Source of the DNA: Bacillota bacterium
GTDB lineage: Bacteria; Bacillota; Clostridia; Oscillospirales; Acutalibacteraceae
NCBI GenBank assembly: GCA_022706685.1
Contig: JAKJCA010000027.1
Coordinates: forward strand, 1 to 36,930
DNA length: 36,930 nt
Direction: 5' to 3'
A program made the translations under genes and the position numbers. The notes below the pieces were generated by a model. It worked only from the letters and a program-made list of their open reading frames with translations, was not told the DNA's origin and did no database searches. This document shows, in pieces, positions 7,836-17,000 of this stretch; position 1 is the stretch's first letter, and each line of letters starts with the position of its first letter.

Positions 7836-8546
7836 ATGAAACCGAAATATTCCCGCGTTCTGCTCAAACTCAGCGGTGAGATGCTTTCGGGCGGCCAGGG
7901 GATGGGCATAGACTTCCCGGCCGTGATGAACATCTGCGAAGCGGTTAAAAAATGCCATGAAATGGGTGTCAAAATCGGCATTGTCGTCGGGGGAGGCAAC
8001 TTCTGGCGCGGCCGCTCGAGCGGCAAAATGGACAGGACGAGGGCTGACCACATGGGCATGCTCGCGACGGTTATCAACGCCCTTGCGCTGGCCGACGCGC
8101 TCGAACAGCTGGAGGTTCCCGTCAGGGTCCAGACCGCCATCGCCATGCAGCAAATCGCCGAACCCTATATCCGCAACAAAGCGATGGCTCATCTTGACAA
8201 CGGCCGCGTGGTCATTTTCGGCTGCGGAACGGGCAACCCCTTTTTCACCACCGACACGGCGGCTGCCCTCAGAGCGGCGGAAATCAACGCGAAAATCATT
8301 CTCAAGGCAACGAATGTCGACGGCGTGTATGACAAGGATCCCAAGCAAAATCCCGACGCGGTCAAATTCGATTACCTGACCTACAGCGAAGTACTCAGCC
8401 GCGATTTGAAGGTGATGGACGCGACAGCCGCCTCGCTGTGTAAAGACAACCACATCCCGATTCTCGTATTTAACCTCAGCAATCCCGGCAACATCGTCGC
8501 CGCGGTCTGCGGGGAAACCATCGGCACATTGGTAAAGGAGGACTGA
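7836..8546 (+). CDS. pyrH: UMP kinase PyrH
   Basis: 236 aa, normal length. It phosphorylates UMP to UDP with ATP and is usually hexameric and allosterically controlled by GTP and UTP. Visible motifs are LLKLSGE at the N-terminus, [12 protein letters not shown] (phosphate-binding), [20 protein letters not shown] and [12 protein letters not shown]. The ATG at 7836 is set by AAGGGGAGG about 8 nt upstream. The gene opens the conserved block followed 2 nt later by frr; tsf and rpsB, often found ahead of pyrH, are replaced here by unrelated genes. Confidence 0.96.
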   Translation: MKPKYSRVLLKLSGEMLSGGQGMGIDFPAVMNICEAVKKCHEMGVKIGIVVGGGNFWRGRSSGKMDRTRADHMGMLATVINALALADALEQLEVPVRVQTAIAMQQIAEPYIRNKAMAHLDNGRVVIFGCGTGNPFFTTDTAAALRAAEINAKIILKATNVDGVYDKDPKQNPDAVKFDYLTYSEVLSRDLKVMDATAASLCKDNHIPILVFNLSNPGNIVAAVCGETIGTLVKED

Positions 8547-8548
8547 AT

Positions 8549-9103
8549 ATGGACGAAATGATTACGGCCGCCAAGGAGAAGATGAACAAAACCCTCAGCG
8601 TTCTCAAAAACGAATATTCGACCATCCGCGCCGGCAGGGCAAGCCCGGCCGTGCTTGAAAGAATCCGCGTCGATTATTACGGCGTGCCCACGCCCATCAA
8701 CCAGATGGCGCAGGTTTCCGTTTCCGAGGCGAGGATCCTGAACATTCAGCCTTATGATGTCTCGACGCTGCATCCCATCGAAAAAGCCATTCAGGCTTCC
8801 GACCTGGGCATCAACCCGCAAAACGACGGCAGGGTCATCCGCCTGGTATTCCCCCCTCTGACAGAGGATAAACGGCGCGATATCGTGCGCGATATCAAAA
8901 AGATGGCCGAGGAGGCCAAGGTGGCCGTCCGTTCCATCCGCCGCGATACGATCGAAAAACTCAAGAAAATGGAGAAGGCCTCCGAAATTACCGAGGACGA
9001 TCTCAAAGATATGGAAAAGGACCTGCAAAAGGTCACCGATGACCATATCAAAGATATCGACAGCATCGCCGAAATCAAAGAAAAAGAAGTCATGGAAATC
9101 TGA
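8549..9103 (+). CDS. frr: Ribosome recycling factor
   Basis: 184 aa, full length. With EF-G it splits post-termination ribosomes. Typical sequence throughout: N-terminal helix EKMNKTLSVLKNEYSTIRAGRASPAVLERI, then YYGVPTPINQMAQVSV, and the C-terminal helix pair with DDLKDMEKDLQKVTDDHI. It has AAAGGAGG overlapping the end of pyrH and is followed by uppS after 2 nt, so translation is likely coupled. Confidence 0.97.
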   Translation: MDEMITAAKEKMNKTLSVLKNEYSTIRAGRASPAVLERIRVDYYGVPTPINQMAQVSVSEARILNIQPYDVSTLHPIEKAIQASDLGINPQNDGRVIRLVFPPLTEDKRRDIVRDIKKMAEEAKVAVRSIRRDTIEKLKKMEKASEITEDDLKDMEKDLQKVTDDHIKDIDSIAEIKEKEVMEI

Positions 9104-9105
9104 CC

Positions 9106-9861
9106 ATGGAAGAGTACAGCGCGTCCGTTCACGCTGCCCTTCCCGTCCATGTCGCCGTCATTATGGACGGCAACGGCCGATGGGCGGCAGGGCGGGGCCT
9201 GCCCCGCAGTGAAGGCCATCGCCAGGGGGCCAAGGTTTTCAGGCAAATCTGCGAATACGGCGCCGACCGCGGTATCGGGTACCTGACCTTCTACGCCTTT
9301 TCGACCGAGAACTGGAGCAGGCCGCAGGAGGAAATCGCGTCCATCATGGCGCTGTTCCGCGATTATCTGCAAGAGGCGCGAGAGCGCAGGGAGGAGAACG
9401 AGGCCCGCGGTTTCCGCCTGCGTTTCATCGGCGACCGGTCGGCTCTGCCGGCCGATATCGTTTCGCTGGTGGAAACCTGCGAACGCGAGTCCTTGCACCA
9501 AACGCGCACAACGGTCAACCTCGCCGTCAACTACGGCTCGAGGCTCGAAATTGTCGCCAGCGTGCGCCGGATTGCCGAACGGGTCGCACGCGGCGAACTG
9601 AAGCCGTCCGACATCACCCCGGCCGATATCGAGCAAGGGCTGTATACCGCTGGCCAGCCCGACCCCGACCTGATCATCCGGCCCAGCGGCGAAAACCGGC
9701 TTTCCAATTTCCTGCTTTGGCAGGCGGCCTACAGCGAGTTCTGGTTTTCGGACGTGCTGTGGCCCGATTTTACCCCCGCGCATTTTGATATGGCCCTTGC
9801 GGATTTCGCGCAGCGCAAAAGACGTTTCGGCGGCATCGAGGCTGTGCAGAAAAATATTTGA
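9106..9861 (+). CDS. uppS: Undecaprenyl diphosphate synthase (cis-prenyltransferase)
   Basis: 251 aa. It condenses isopentenyl diphosphate onto farnesyl diphosphate to form the C55 lipid carrier for peptidoglycan and surface glycans. The catalytic Asp21 is in VAVIMDGNGRWA. Other motifs are TFYAFSTENWSRP and the C-terminal RPSGENRLSNFLLWQ segment, where RPSGE replaces the commoner RTSGE. It lies between frr and cdsA, the usual order in Bacillota, and shares precursor supply with dxr and ispG downstream. Confidence 0.96.
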   Translation: MEEYSASVHAALPVHVAVIMDGNGRWAAGRGLPRSEGHRQGAKVFRQICEYGADRGIGYLTFYAFSTENWSRPQEEIASIMALFRDYLQEARERREENEARGFRLRFIGDRSALPADIVSLVETCERESLHQTRTTVNLAVNYGSRLEIVASVRRIAERVARGELKPSDITPADIEQGLYTAGQPDPDLIIRPSGENRLSNFLLWQAAYSEFWFSDVLWPDFTPAHFDMALADFAQRKRRFGGIEAVQKNI

Positions 9862-9876
9862 AAGTCGGTACGAAGC

Positions 9877-10719
9877 ATGAAAGTTCGCGTCATCACCGGT
9901 GTTTTGGGCGGCCTGTTCGCTATTTCTGCCCTCATTCTATTTCGATATCCTTTGATGGGGATTGTTGCGACACTGTTTACGGGTATGGCCGTCTATGAAG
10001 TCGAACGCATGGCGAAAATCACCAACATCCCGCTCATCGCCCTGTCCCTGGCCGTATCGCTGTTCATTCCGCCGGCCCTGGAATACGGCCTGCTGGAGAA
10101 AATGACGGCTTACGTTCCCCTCAGCGTTCTGCTGACCGCCTATGTGATCGCGGCTTTGCTGCTGACGCTGGCTTTCTTTCAAACGACGCGTTTTGAACAT
10201 GTATGCGTGGCGCTGTTTTCCTCTCTGGCGATTCCCTACGCGATGGCCTGCCTGCTGCTGATCAAGAACGCCTACCGCGCGGAATATTCCAAGGCGTTCT
10301 TCGTGCTTTTCACTGGGCTTGCCAGTTCCTGGATTACCGACGCGGGCGCTTATTTCATCGGCGTTAAATTCGGCAGACACAAGATGTCGCCGAACATCAG
10401 CCCCAAAAAAACTGTTGAAGGAGCCGCCGGCGGCATCTTGATTTCCGCTCTTTTCAACCTGGTTACCTTCCTGATTTTCGACCATTTCTTTTTCAAGGGC
10501 GGCTGGATTCCGTTCTGGCTGGTGCTGCTGATTTCCGTTCTCCTGTCGCTGGCCGGTATGGCGGGGGACCTTTCCGCCTCCGTGATCAAGCGCAATTACG
10601 GCGAAAAAGATTTCGGCGCGTTTTTTCCGGGGCACGGCGGCGTGATGGACCGTTTCGATTCGACGCTGTTCGTTCTGCCCTGCCTGTATGCGCTGGTCCG
10701 GCTGGCCGGCAAAACATAA
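9877..10719 (+). CDS. cdsA: Phosphatidate cytidylyltransferase (CDP-diglyceride synthase)
   Basis: 280 aa integral membrane protein with about seven to eight hydrophobic helices. It makes CDP-diacylglycerol from phosphatidate and CTP for phospholipid synthesis. The C-terminal family signature is complete: SVIKRNYGEKDFGAFFPGH followed by GGVMDRFDS, along with SWITDAGAYFIG and the PKKTVEGAAGG loop. It is 15 nt after uppS. Confidence 0.95.
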   Translation: MKVRVITGVLGGLFAISALILFRYPLMGIVATLFTGMAVYEVERMAKITNIPLIALSLAVSLFIPPALEYGLLEKMTAYVPLSVLLTAYVIAALLLTLAFFQTTRFEHVCVALFSSLAIPYAMACLLLIKNAYRAEYSKAFFVLFTGLASSWITDAGAYFIGVKFGRHKMSPNISPKKTVEGAAGGILISALFNLVTFLIFDHFFFKGGWIPFWLVLLISVLLSLAGMAGDLSASVIKRNYGEKDFGAFFPGHGGVMDRFDSTLFVLPCLYALVRLAGKT

Positions 10720-10732
10720 GGGAAACGTTGCT

Positions 10733-11881
10733 ATGAGCAAAACCGTCAACATCCTCGGGAGCACCGGTTCCATCGGACGCCAGGCGCTCGATGTTGTCAG
10801 CCGCCTCGGCGGCTGGGAGGTGGCGTCCCTGTGCGCCGGCTCGAACGCGCAGCTTCTTGAGGAACAAATCCGCCGGTTCAAACCGCGTTATGCGGCGCTG
10901 CTCGACGAACGGGCCGCCCGCGATCTGCGTACGTCAGTGGCCGACCTGCCTGTAAAGGTCTATGCGGGCGCCCAGGGCGTCTGCGAATGCGCCGGTGTCC
11001 CGGCCGATATTTCCCTCAACGCGATCGTCGGCATGGCAGGCCTGCGCCCGACCCTCGCCGCACTCGAAACATGCGGGCGCCTCGCATTGGCCAATAAGGA
11101 GACGCTCGTCGCCGCCGGCCGCCTCGTCACGGCCAAAGCGCAGGAGAAAAAGGTTAAAATCCTCCCGGTCGACAGCGAACACAGCGCCATTTTTCAATGC
11201 CTTGAAGGTGCCCCCGAACCCCGGCCGCTCAAACGCATCATCCTGACCGCGTCGGGCGGGCCTTTCGCCGGCATGACGCGCCGCGAACTGGAGGATGTCA
11301 CCGCCGAACAGGCGATGCGCCACCCCAACTGGAGCATGGGTGCCAAGATCACCGTCGACTCCGCCACGATGTTCAACAAGGGGCTCGAACTCATCGAAGC
11401 GGTCTGGCTTTTCGCAGCGGAGCCCTCCCGGATCGATATCCTCATTCACCGCCAAAGTGTCGTGCATTCGATGGTCGAGTTCATCGACGGCTCCGTAATT
11501 GCGCAGCTGGGGGTACCCGATATGAGGATTCCCATCCAGTACGCGCTGACGTGGCCGCGCCGTTTCCGGAGCCCCGTCAAACAACTGCGCTTGGAAGAAT
11601 ACGACAGCCTCACCTTCGAAAAGCCCGACGACGAAACGTTCGGCGCCGTTTCAATCTGCCGGCGCGCGGCTGCACGGGGAGGACTGAGCCCGGCCGCGGT
11701 CAACTCCGCCAATGAGGAGGCGAACGCCCTCTTCAGGGCGGGCAAGATCGGGTTTTTGGATATCGCGCGGCTTACCGCCGCGGCGGTTGACGCCGTACCC
11801 GCGGCCGAAGATTATACCCTCGAGGATGTCGAGGCGGCGGATCTTCTTGCCAGGCAGGCTGTCCTGCGGCAGATCGCATAA
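10733..11881 (+). CDS. dxr: 1-deoxy-D-xylulose 5-phosphate reductoisomerase
   Basis: 382 aa, normal length. It catalyses the NADPH-dependent committed step of the MEP isoprenoid pathway, giving methylerythritol 4-phosphate. Motifs are NILGSTGSIG (NADPH site, about 5-14), LANKETLVAAG, PVDSEHSAIFQCL (metal ligands) and MGAKITVDSATMFNKGLE. ATG 10733 is chosen because the Rossmann strand starts right after it and AAGGGAAA lies upstream; the longer open frame from 10688 runs into cdsA. Together with ispG three genes on, it shows that this organism uses the MEP route. Confidence 0.96.
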   Translation: MSKTVNILGSTGSIGRQALDVVSRLGGWEVASLCAGSNAQLLEEQIRRFKPRYAALLDERAARDLRTSVADLPVKVYAGAQGVCECAGVPADISLNAIVGMAGLRPTLAALETCGRLALANKETLVAAGRLVTAKAQEKKVKILPVDSEHSAIFQCLEGAPEPRPLKRIILTASGGPFAGMTRRELEDVTAEQAMRHPNWSMGAKITVDSATMFNKGLELIEAVWLFAAEPSRIDILIHRQSVVHSMVEFIDGSVIAQLGVPDMRIPIQYALTWPRRFRSPVKQLRLEEYDSLTFEKPDDETFGAVSICRRAAARGGLSPAAVNSANEEANALFRAGKIGFLDIARLTAAAVDAVPAAEDYTLEDVEAADLLARQAVLRQIA

Positions 11882-11891
11882 GGAGAATCGC

Positions 11892-12971
11892 ATGCTTTTA
11901 AGTTTTTGGAGCGCCGTCGGCAATGTGTGGCACGCGGCCTGGCCTTATCTGGTCGCGGTCCTGTTTTTCGGCATCGTCATCATGGTGCACGAGACCGGGC
12001 ATTTCGCTTTTGCGCGGCTGTTCAAAGTGCGCGTCAACGCTTTCGCCCTGGGCATGGGCCCCCCCATCGCCAAATTCGGCAAAGGAGAAACTGAGTATTC
12101 CCTGCGGCTGTTCCCCATCGGCGGCTACTGCAAAATGGAGGGAGAGGACGAGGTCAGCACCGACGAACGCGCCTTTTCCAAAAAGCCGGTATGGCAGCGC
12201 TTTATCATCGTCTCGGCGGGCGCCGCCGTCAACCTGCTGCTCGGGCTGGTCATCGTCGCGGTGATGCTCGCCCAGCAGAACCTTATTGCCACGACGCAAA
12301 TCCGCTCGTTCACACCCGACGCGCCCAGTATGGCGTCCGGCCTTGCCGAAAACGACAAGATACTCAAAATCAACGGCAGGCGTGTTTTTTCACAGTACGA
12401 TATCAGCTTTTTAATGGCCAGGGACAAGGACGCCGTGATGGATTTCACCGTCGAGCGCGGCGGGAAAACCGTCGAGGTGGATGCCGTCCGTTTTCAAACC
12501 GGCAAGGAAGATGGCCAGCGGTACATCGTGTACGATTTCAAAGTAATCGGTGTGGAACCGGGCTTTGCCAGTGTGCTGAAATACGCCTTTCTTGAGACGT
12601 TCTCCCTGGCGCGCATCATCTGGCTGGGCTTGTTCGACCTCGTCACCGGCCAGTACGGGCTGGCTGACCTTTCCGGTCCCATCGGCGTCGTCACCTACAT
12701 CGCGCACGCGGCAGGAGCCTCGACCAAAACGGATTTTACCCCCCTGTTGAGCCTGACGGCCCTCATTACCATCAACCTGGGTATTTTCAACCTGCTGCCC
12801 GTTCCCGCGCTTGACGGCGGCCGCTTGTTCTTCATGCTCATCGAGGCGGTACGCCGCAAGCCGGTTCCGGCGAAGTACGAGAACTGGATTCATGCCGCCG
12901 GGCTGGTGCTGCTGCTGATTTTTATGGCCTTTATCTCGTTGAACGATATTCTGCGGCTGATAAGAGGATAA
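11892..12971 (+). CDS. rseP: Site-2 zinc metalloprotease RseP/RasP
   Basis: 359 aa intramembrane protease that cuts membrane-bound anti-sigma factors and leftover signal peptides. The first membrane helix carries the zinc motif HETGH at 33-37. A PDZ domain follows (about 120-190, with SFTPDAPSMASGLAENDKIL), and the third zinc ligand is in LLPVPALDGGRLF near the C-terminus, with a last membrane helix after it. ATG 11892 follows AAGGAG at good spacing; the frame extends further upstream into dxr but without a site. Its position between dxr and ispG is conserved in Clostridia. Confidence 0.95.
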   Translation: MLLSFWSAVGNVWHAAWPYLVAVLFFGIVIMVHETGHFAFARLFKVRVNAFALGMGPPIAKFGKGETEYSLRLFPIGGYCKMEGEDEVSTDERAFSKKPVWQRFIIVSAGAAVNLLLGLVIVAVMLAQQNLIATTQIRSFTPDAPSMASGLAENDKILKINGRRVFSQYDISFLMARDKDAVMDFTVERGGKTVEVDAVRFQTGKEDGQRYIVYDFKVIGVEPGFASVLKYAFLETFSLARIIWLGLFDLVTGQYGLADLSGPIGVVTYIAHAAGASTKTDFTPLLSLTALITINLGIFNLLPVPALDGGRLFFMLIEAVRRKPVPAKYENWIHAAGLVLLLIFMAFISLNDILRLIRG

Positions 12972-12975
12972 TCCG

Positions 12976-14028
12976 ATGACCAAGCGCAGAGACAGTGTGA
13001 AAGTCAGCGCCCGGGGCGTGGACATCGGCGGCGGCAGCCGTGTGACGGTGCAGTCAATGCTCAACCGGCTGCCCGGCGATATCGAAGCCAACGTTGCGCA
13101 GGCCGTCGCGCTCGAACGGGCGGGCTGCGAAATCATCCGCGTCGCTGTTGCCGACCGGCAGGCCGTTGCCCTGATCCCGGCTCTCAGGAGCGCGGTCAGG
13201 GTCCCCGTCGTCGCCGACATTCATTTCGACTACCGTATCGCGCTCGCGTGCGTGGAAGCGGGGGCGGACAAAATCAGGCTCAACCCCGGTAACATCGGGG
13301 CGGACGACCGCGTCAAACAGGTCGCGGACGCCTGCCGCGCCGCAGGCATACCCATCCGTATCGGCGTCAACGCCGGCTCGCTGGAGAAGCCCCTGCTTCA
13401 GAAATACGGCGGGCCGACCGCAGAGGCCCTGTGCGAAAGCGCTTTGCGCCATGCAGAACTGCTGGAGAAGCACGGTTTTACCGACATCGTCCTTTCCATC
13501 AAATCTTCGGACGTTCCCGTTACGGTCGAGGCCTACCGGCTCGTTGCTTCCCGCTGCGCGTATCCGCTGCATATCGGCGTCACCGAAGCGGGGACCATGC
13601 GTATGGGCCTTATTAAATCCGCCGCGGGTATCGGCGCGCTGCTGCTGGAGGGTTTGGGCGACACCATCCGGGTTTCCCTGACCGACGAGCCGCTTGCGGA
13701 AGTTGCGGCGGGCATCGACATCCTGAAAGCAGCGGGCGTCCGGCGCGAGGGGCCCGAACTGGTTTCCTGCCCGACCTGCGGCAGGGCACGCATCGATATC
13801 ATCAAACTCGCCTCCGAGGTGGAAAAGGCGCTCGCGGGCTGCACCAAAAACGTGAAAATCGCCGTCATGGGCTGCGCGGTCAACGGGCCGGGCGAGGCGA
13901 AAGAGGCGGATATCGGCATCGCGGGCGGGGACGGCGTCGGCCTGCTGTTCAAAAAAGGCGAAATCGTCAAAAAAGTGCCGGAAGGCAGCATTGTGGAAGA
14001 ACTCCTGAAAGAATTGGAACATTTATAA
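12976..14028 (+). CDS. ispG: 4-hydroxy-3-methylbut-2-en-1-yl diphosphate synthase (flavodoxin) IspG
   Basis: 350 aa iron-sulfur enzyme of the MEP pathway that forms HMBPP from ME-cPP. The barrel begins with the VTVQSMLNRLPGDIEAN segment, and the C-terminal cluster domain has Cys265 and Cys268 (SCPTCGR) and Cys300 (MGCAVNGPGE), the three ligands of the 4Fe-4S cluster. It starts 4 nt after rseP. The usual Thr-Asn-Thr after QSM reads LNR here, a minor variation. Confidence 0.95.
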   Translation: MTKRRDSVKVSARGVDIGGGSRVTVQSMLNRLPGDIEANVAQAVALERAGCEIIRVAVADRQAVALIPALRSAVRVPVVADIHFDYRIALACVEAGADKIRLNPGNIGADDRVKQVADACRAAGIPIRIGVNAGSLEKPLLQKYGGPTAEALCESALRHAELLEKHGFTDIVLSIKSSDVPVTVEAYRLVASRCAYPLHIGVTEAGTMRMGLIKSAAGIGALLLEGLGDTIRVSLTDEPLAEVAAGIDILKAAGVRREGPELVSCPTCGRARIDIIKLASEVEKALAGCTKNVKIAVMGCAVNGPGEAKEADIGIAGGDGVGLLFKKGEIVKKVPEGSIVEELLKELEHL

Positions 14029-14041
14029 CAGAGGAAACAAC

Positions 14042-17000
14042 ATGAAACCCGAACCTTTCGCCGTAAAAATCGCGCCGCACGTCAGCGACGCGAGTTTACT
14101 TTCACAGCTCTCCGGCGGGCTGTTAACCGACGTCGAATACAGCGAGGCGGCTAATTCCATCGTTTTCAGCGTCAGTTTTGACCAACCCGTCGATCCGGCC
14201 GTCCTGGAAGAAACCGAGCAGGCCATACGTGCCGCCGTCGGCTTCGGCAGCGTGCGCATCGCCGCGCGATATCCCGATACCCAACCGGGCGCCGGACCGG
14301 CTGCCGTGCGGGAGACCGCCCCACGCCGGCAAAAAAGGAAATATGCGGACCTTCCCATCGAAAGCGGAACCGAACGGGTGCTTCTCGGCAGTTTGATCCG
14401 CGGCAAACCGCTGCCCATCGCCCAAATCAGCCACGATTCCGGCCGGGTCAATGTGTTTGGCGAAATATTCGACGTCAAGGAAATCAAGACCCGCGACGGC
14501 AACAGCGTCATCTTCGAGTTTTGTATCGCTGACGCGACCGGTTCTTTCGCCGCCAAGGCATTTGTAAATATCGAAGAGGCGCGCCGCCTGCGCGCGGGGA
14601 TTATGCCAGGCAAGGGTATCATCGTGCGGGGGACGGTGCAGAACGACCGTTATTACGGCGACTATCTTATCAATGCCGAGAGTATCAATCTGGTCGGCCT
14701 GATTCCCAAAAGCGATGACGCCAAGCACAAGCGCGTCGAACTGCACGCCCACACGAACATGTCCGCCCTCGACGCCGTTATTTCACCGAAAGCGCTCATT
14801 CAACAGGCCGACGCGTTCGGCCACAGCGCGGTGGCGATTACCGACCACGGCTGCGTGCAATCCTTTCCCGAGGCGGCGGACAAGATATCCTCGTATCCCG
14901 ATATCAAAATCATCTACGGCATGGAGGCCTATCTTGCCGCGGCCGAACCGGTGGTCTATGGCGAAGCCGCCGGGGATTTTGAGGGCGGTTTCGTTGTTTT
15001 CGACATCGAGACGACAGGCCTGGACTTTGCCGGGGACAGAATCATCGAAATCGGCGCGGTGAAATTTGAGCAGCGCACACGCGCAGCAACTTTTTCGACG
15101 CTTATCAACCCGGGCAAAGTCAAACTCAAGCCCGAGATTATCGCGTTGACGGGCATCGACCCCGGCATGCTCAAAGACGCCCCGAAAGAGAAACAGGCGC
15201 TCGAGGATTTCCTGCGCTTTTGCGGCGATGCCGTACTGGTGGCGCACAACGCCCGCTTCGACATCAATTTTCTGAAGGCGGCCTGCCGGCGGTGCGGCAT
15301 CGCCTTCCGGCCCTCGTTTGTCGATGCGCTCCCGCTGGCGAGAGCCCTGGAACCGGACCTCGGCAATTACCGCCTGGATACCCTTGCCAAGCATTTCGAG
15401 GTCAAAGATTTCGGCCATCACCGCGCCTTGAATGACGCCGAAGCGCTTTTATCGATATTTGTCCGCCTGCTGGCGCGCGCTACCGGCGAGGGGATACAAA
15501 ATCTCGAACAATTGCGGCAATTGTCCGTGCGGGTAGATCCCAGGGCGCGCAACACTTACCACCTGATTCTTCTGGTACGTGACTATACGGGGCTGAAAAA
15601 CCTTTACCGCCTGGTTTCGCGTTCCAACTGCGAGTTTTTCAAGCGCGTTCCGCGCATCCCGGAAGAGATTCTCAACGATTACCGCGAGGGTTTGCTGCTG
15701 GGCAGCGCCTGCGATTCAGGCGAACTGTTCAGAGCCATTCTGGAAGGGGAGGACGACGAAACCGTCGATTCCGTCGCCGCAAAATACGATTACCTCGAGA
15801 TCCAGCCCGCCGCCAACAGCGCGCACCTCATCCGGGAAAGCCGCGTGAAAAACGAAGAGGCCATCCGGAACATCAACAAAAAAATCGTCGACCTTGCGCA
15901 CCGGATGGGCAAACTGGTCGCGGCAACGGGCGACGTGCATTTCCTCAAACCCGAAGACGCCGTTTTCCGGGAAATCCTTCTCGACGCGCAGGGCTATGCG
16001 GACGCCGACGCCCAGCCGCCGCTTTATTTCCGTACCACCGCGGAAATGCTCGCCGAATTTGCCTACCTCGGGGAGGAAGCCGCCTATGAAACGGTGGTGA
16101 CCAATACCAACCGTATCGCCGGCATGATTGAAAAAATCACCCCGGTCCGCGACGAGCAGTACCGGCCGAAAATCGAGGGCTCCGAGGAAAAACTCAAAAA
16201 CATCTGCGACAGGCGGGTGGTCGAACTCTACGGCGACCCTCTGCCCGAATATGTCAGGGAGCGCTATGACAAAGAACTCAGCTCCATCCTCAAGAACGAC
16301 TACGCCATGCTCTATATCGTTGCCCAGATGCTGGTGGAATATTCCGAGCGGCACGGCTACCATGTCGGCTCGCGCGGTTCGGTCGGTTCTTCGCTGACGG
16401 CCTTCCTGACCGGCACCTCCGAGGTCAATCCCCTCGCGCCGCATTATTTGTGCCCCGCCTGCCGGTACAGCGAGTTTTTCCTCGACGGCAGCGTCGGCTC
16501 CGGCTACGACCTGCCCGCCAAGGACTGCCCGCGCTGCGGCGCGAAGATGCTGCGCGACGGCCAGGATATTCCTTTTGAAACATTCCTCGGCTTCTCGGGT
16601 GAAAAAGTGCCCGACATCGACTTGAATTTCTCCGGAGAGTTTCAGGCCAAAGCCCATAAATATACCGAAGAGATTTTCGGCAGAGACAATGTGTTCAAAG
16701 CCGGCACCATCCTCACCGTCGCGGAAAAAACCGCCTTCGGCTATGTCAAAAAGTGGGCCGAAGAAAGAGGCAAAAGCCTGCCGCGTTCCGAGGAAAACCG
16801 CCTGAAGATGGGCATCACCGGCGTTAAAAGAACCACCAGCCAGCATCCCGGCGGGATGGTCATCATTCCCTCGGATATGGAGATCGAAGATTTTACGCCC
16901 GTCCAGTTTCCCGCCGACGACGAAGAGAAGCACACGGTGACGACCCATTTCGACTTTGACTCGCTGCACGACACCATTTTGAAACTGGACATTCTCGGCC

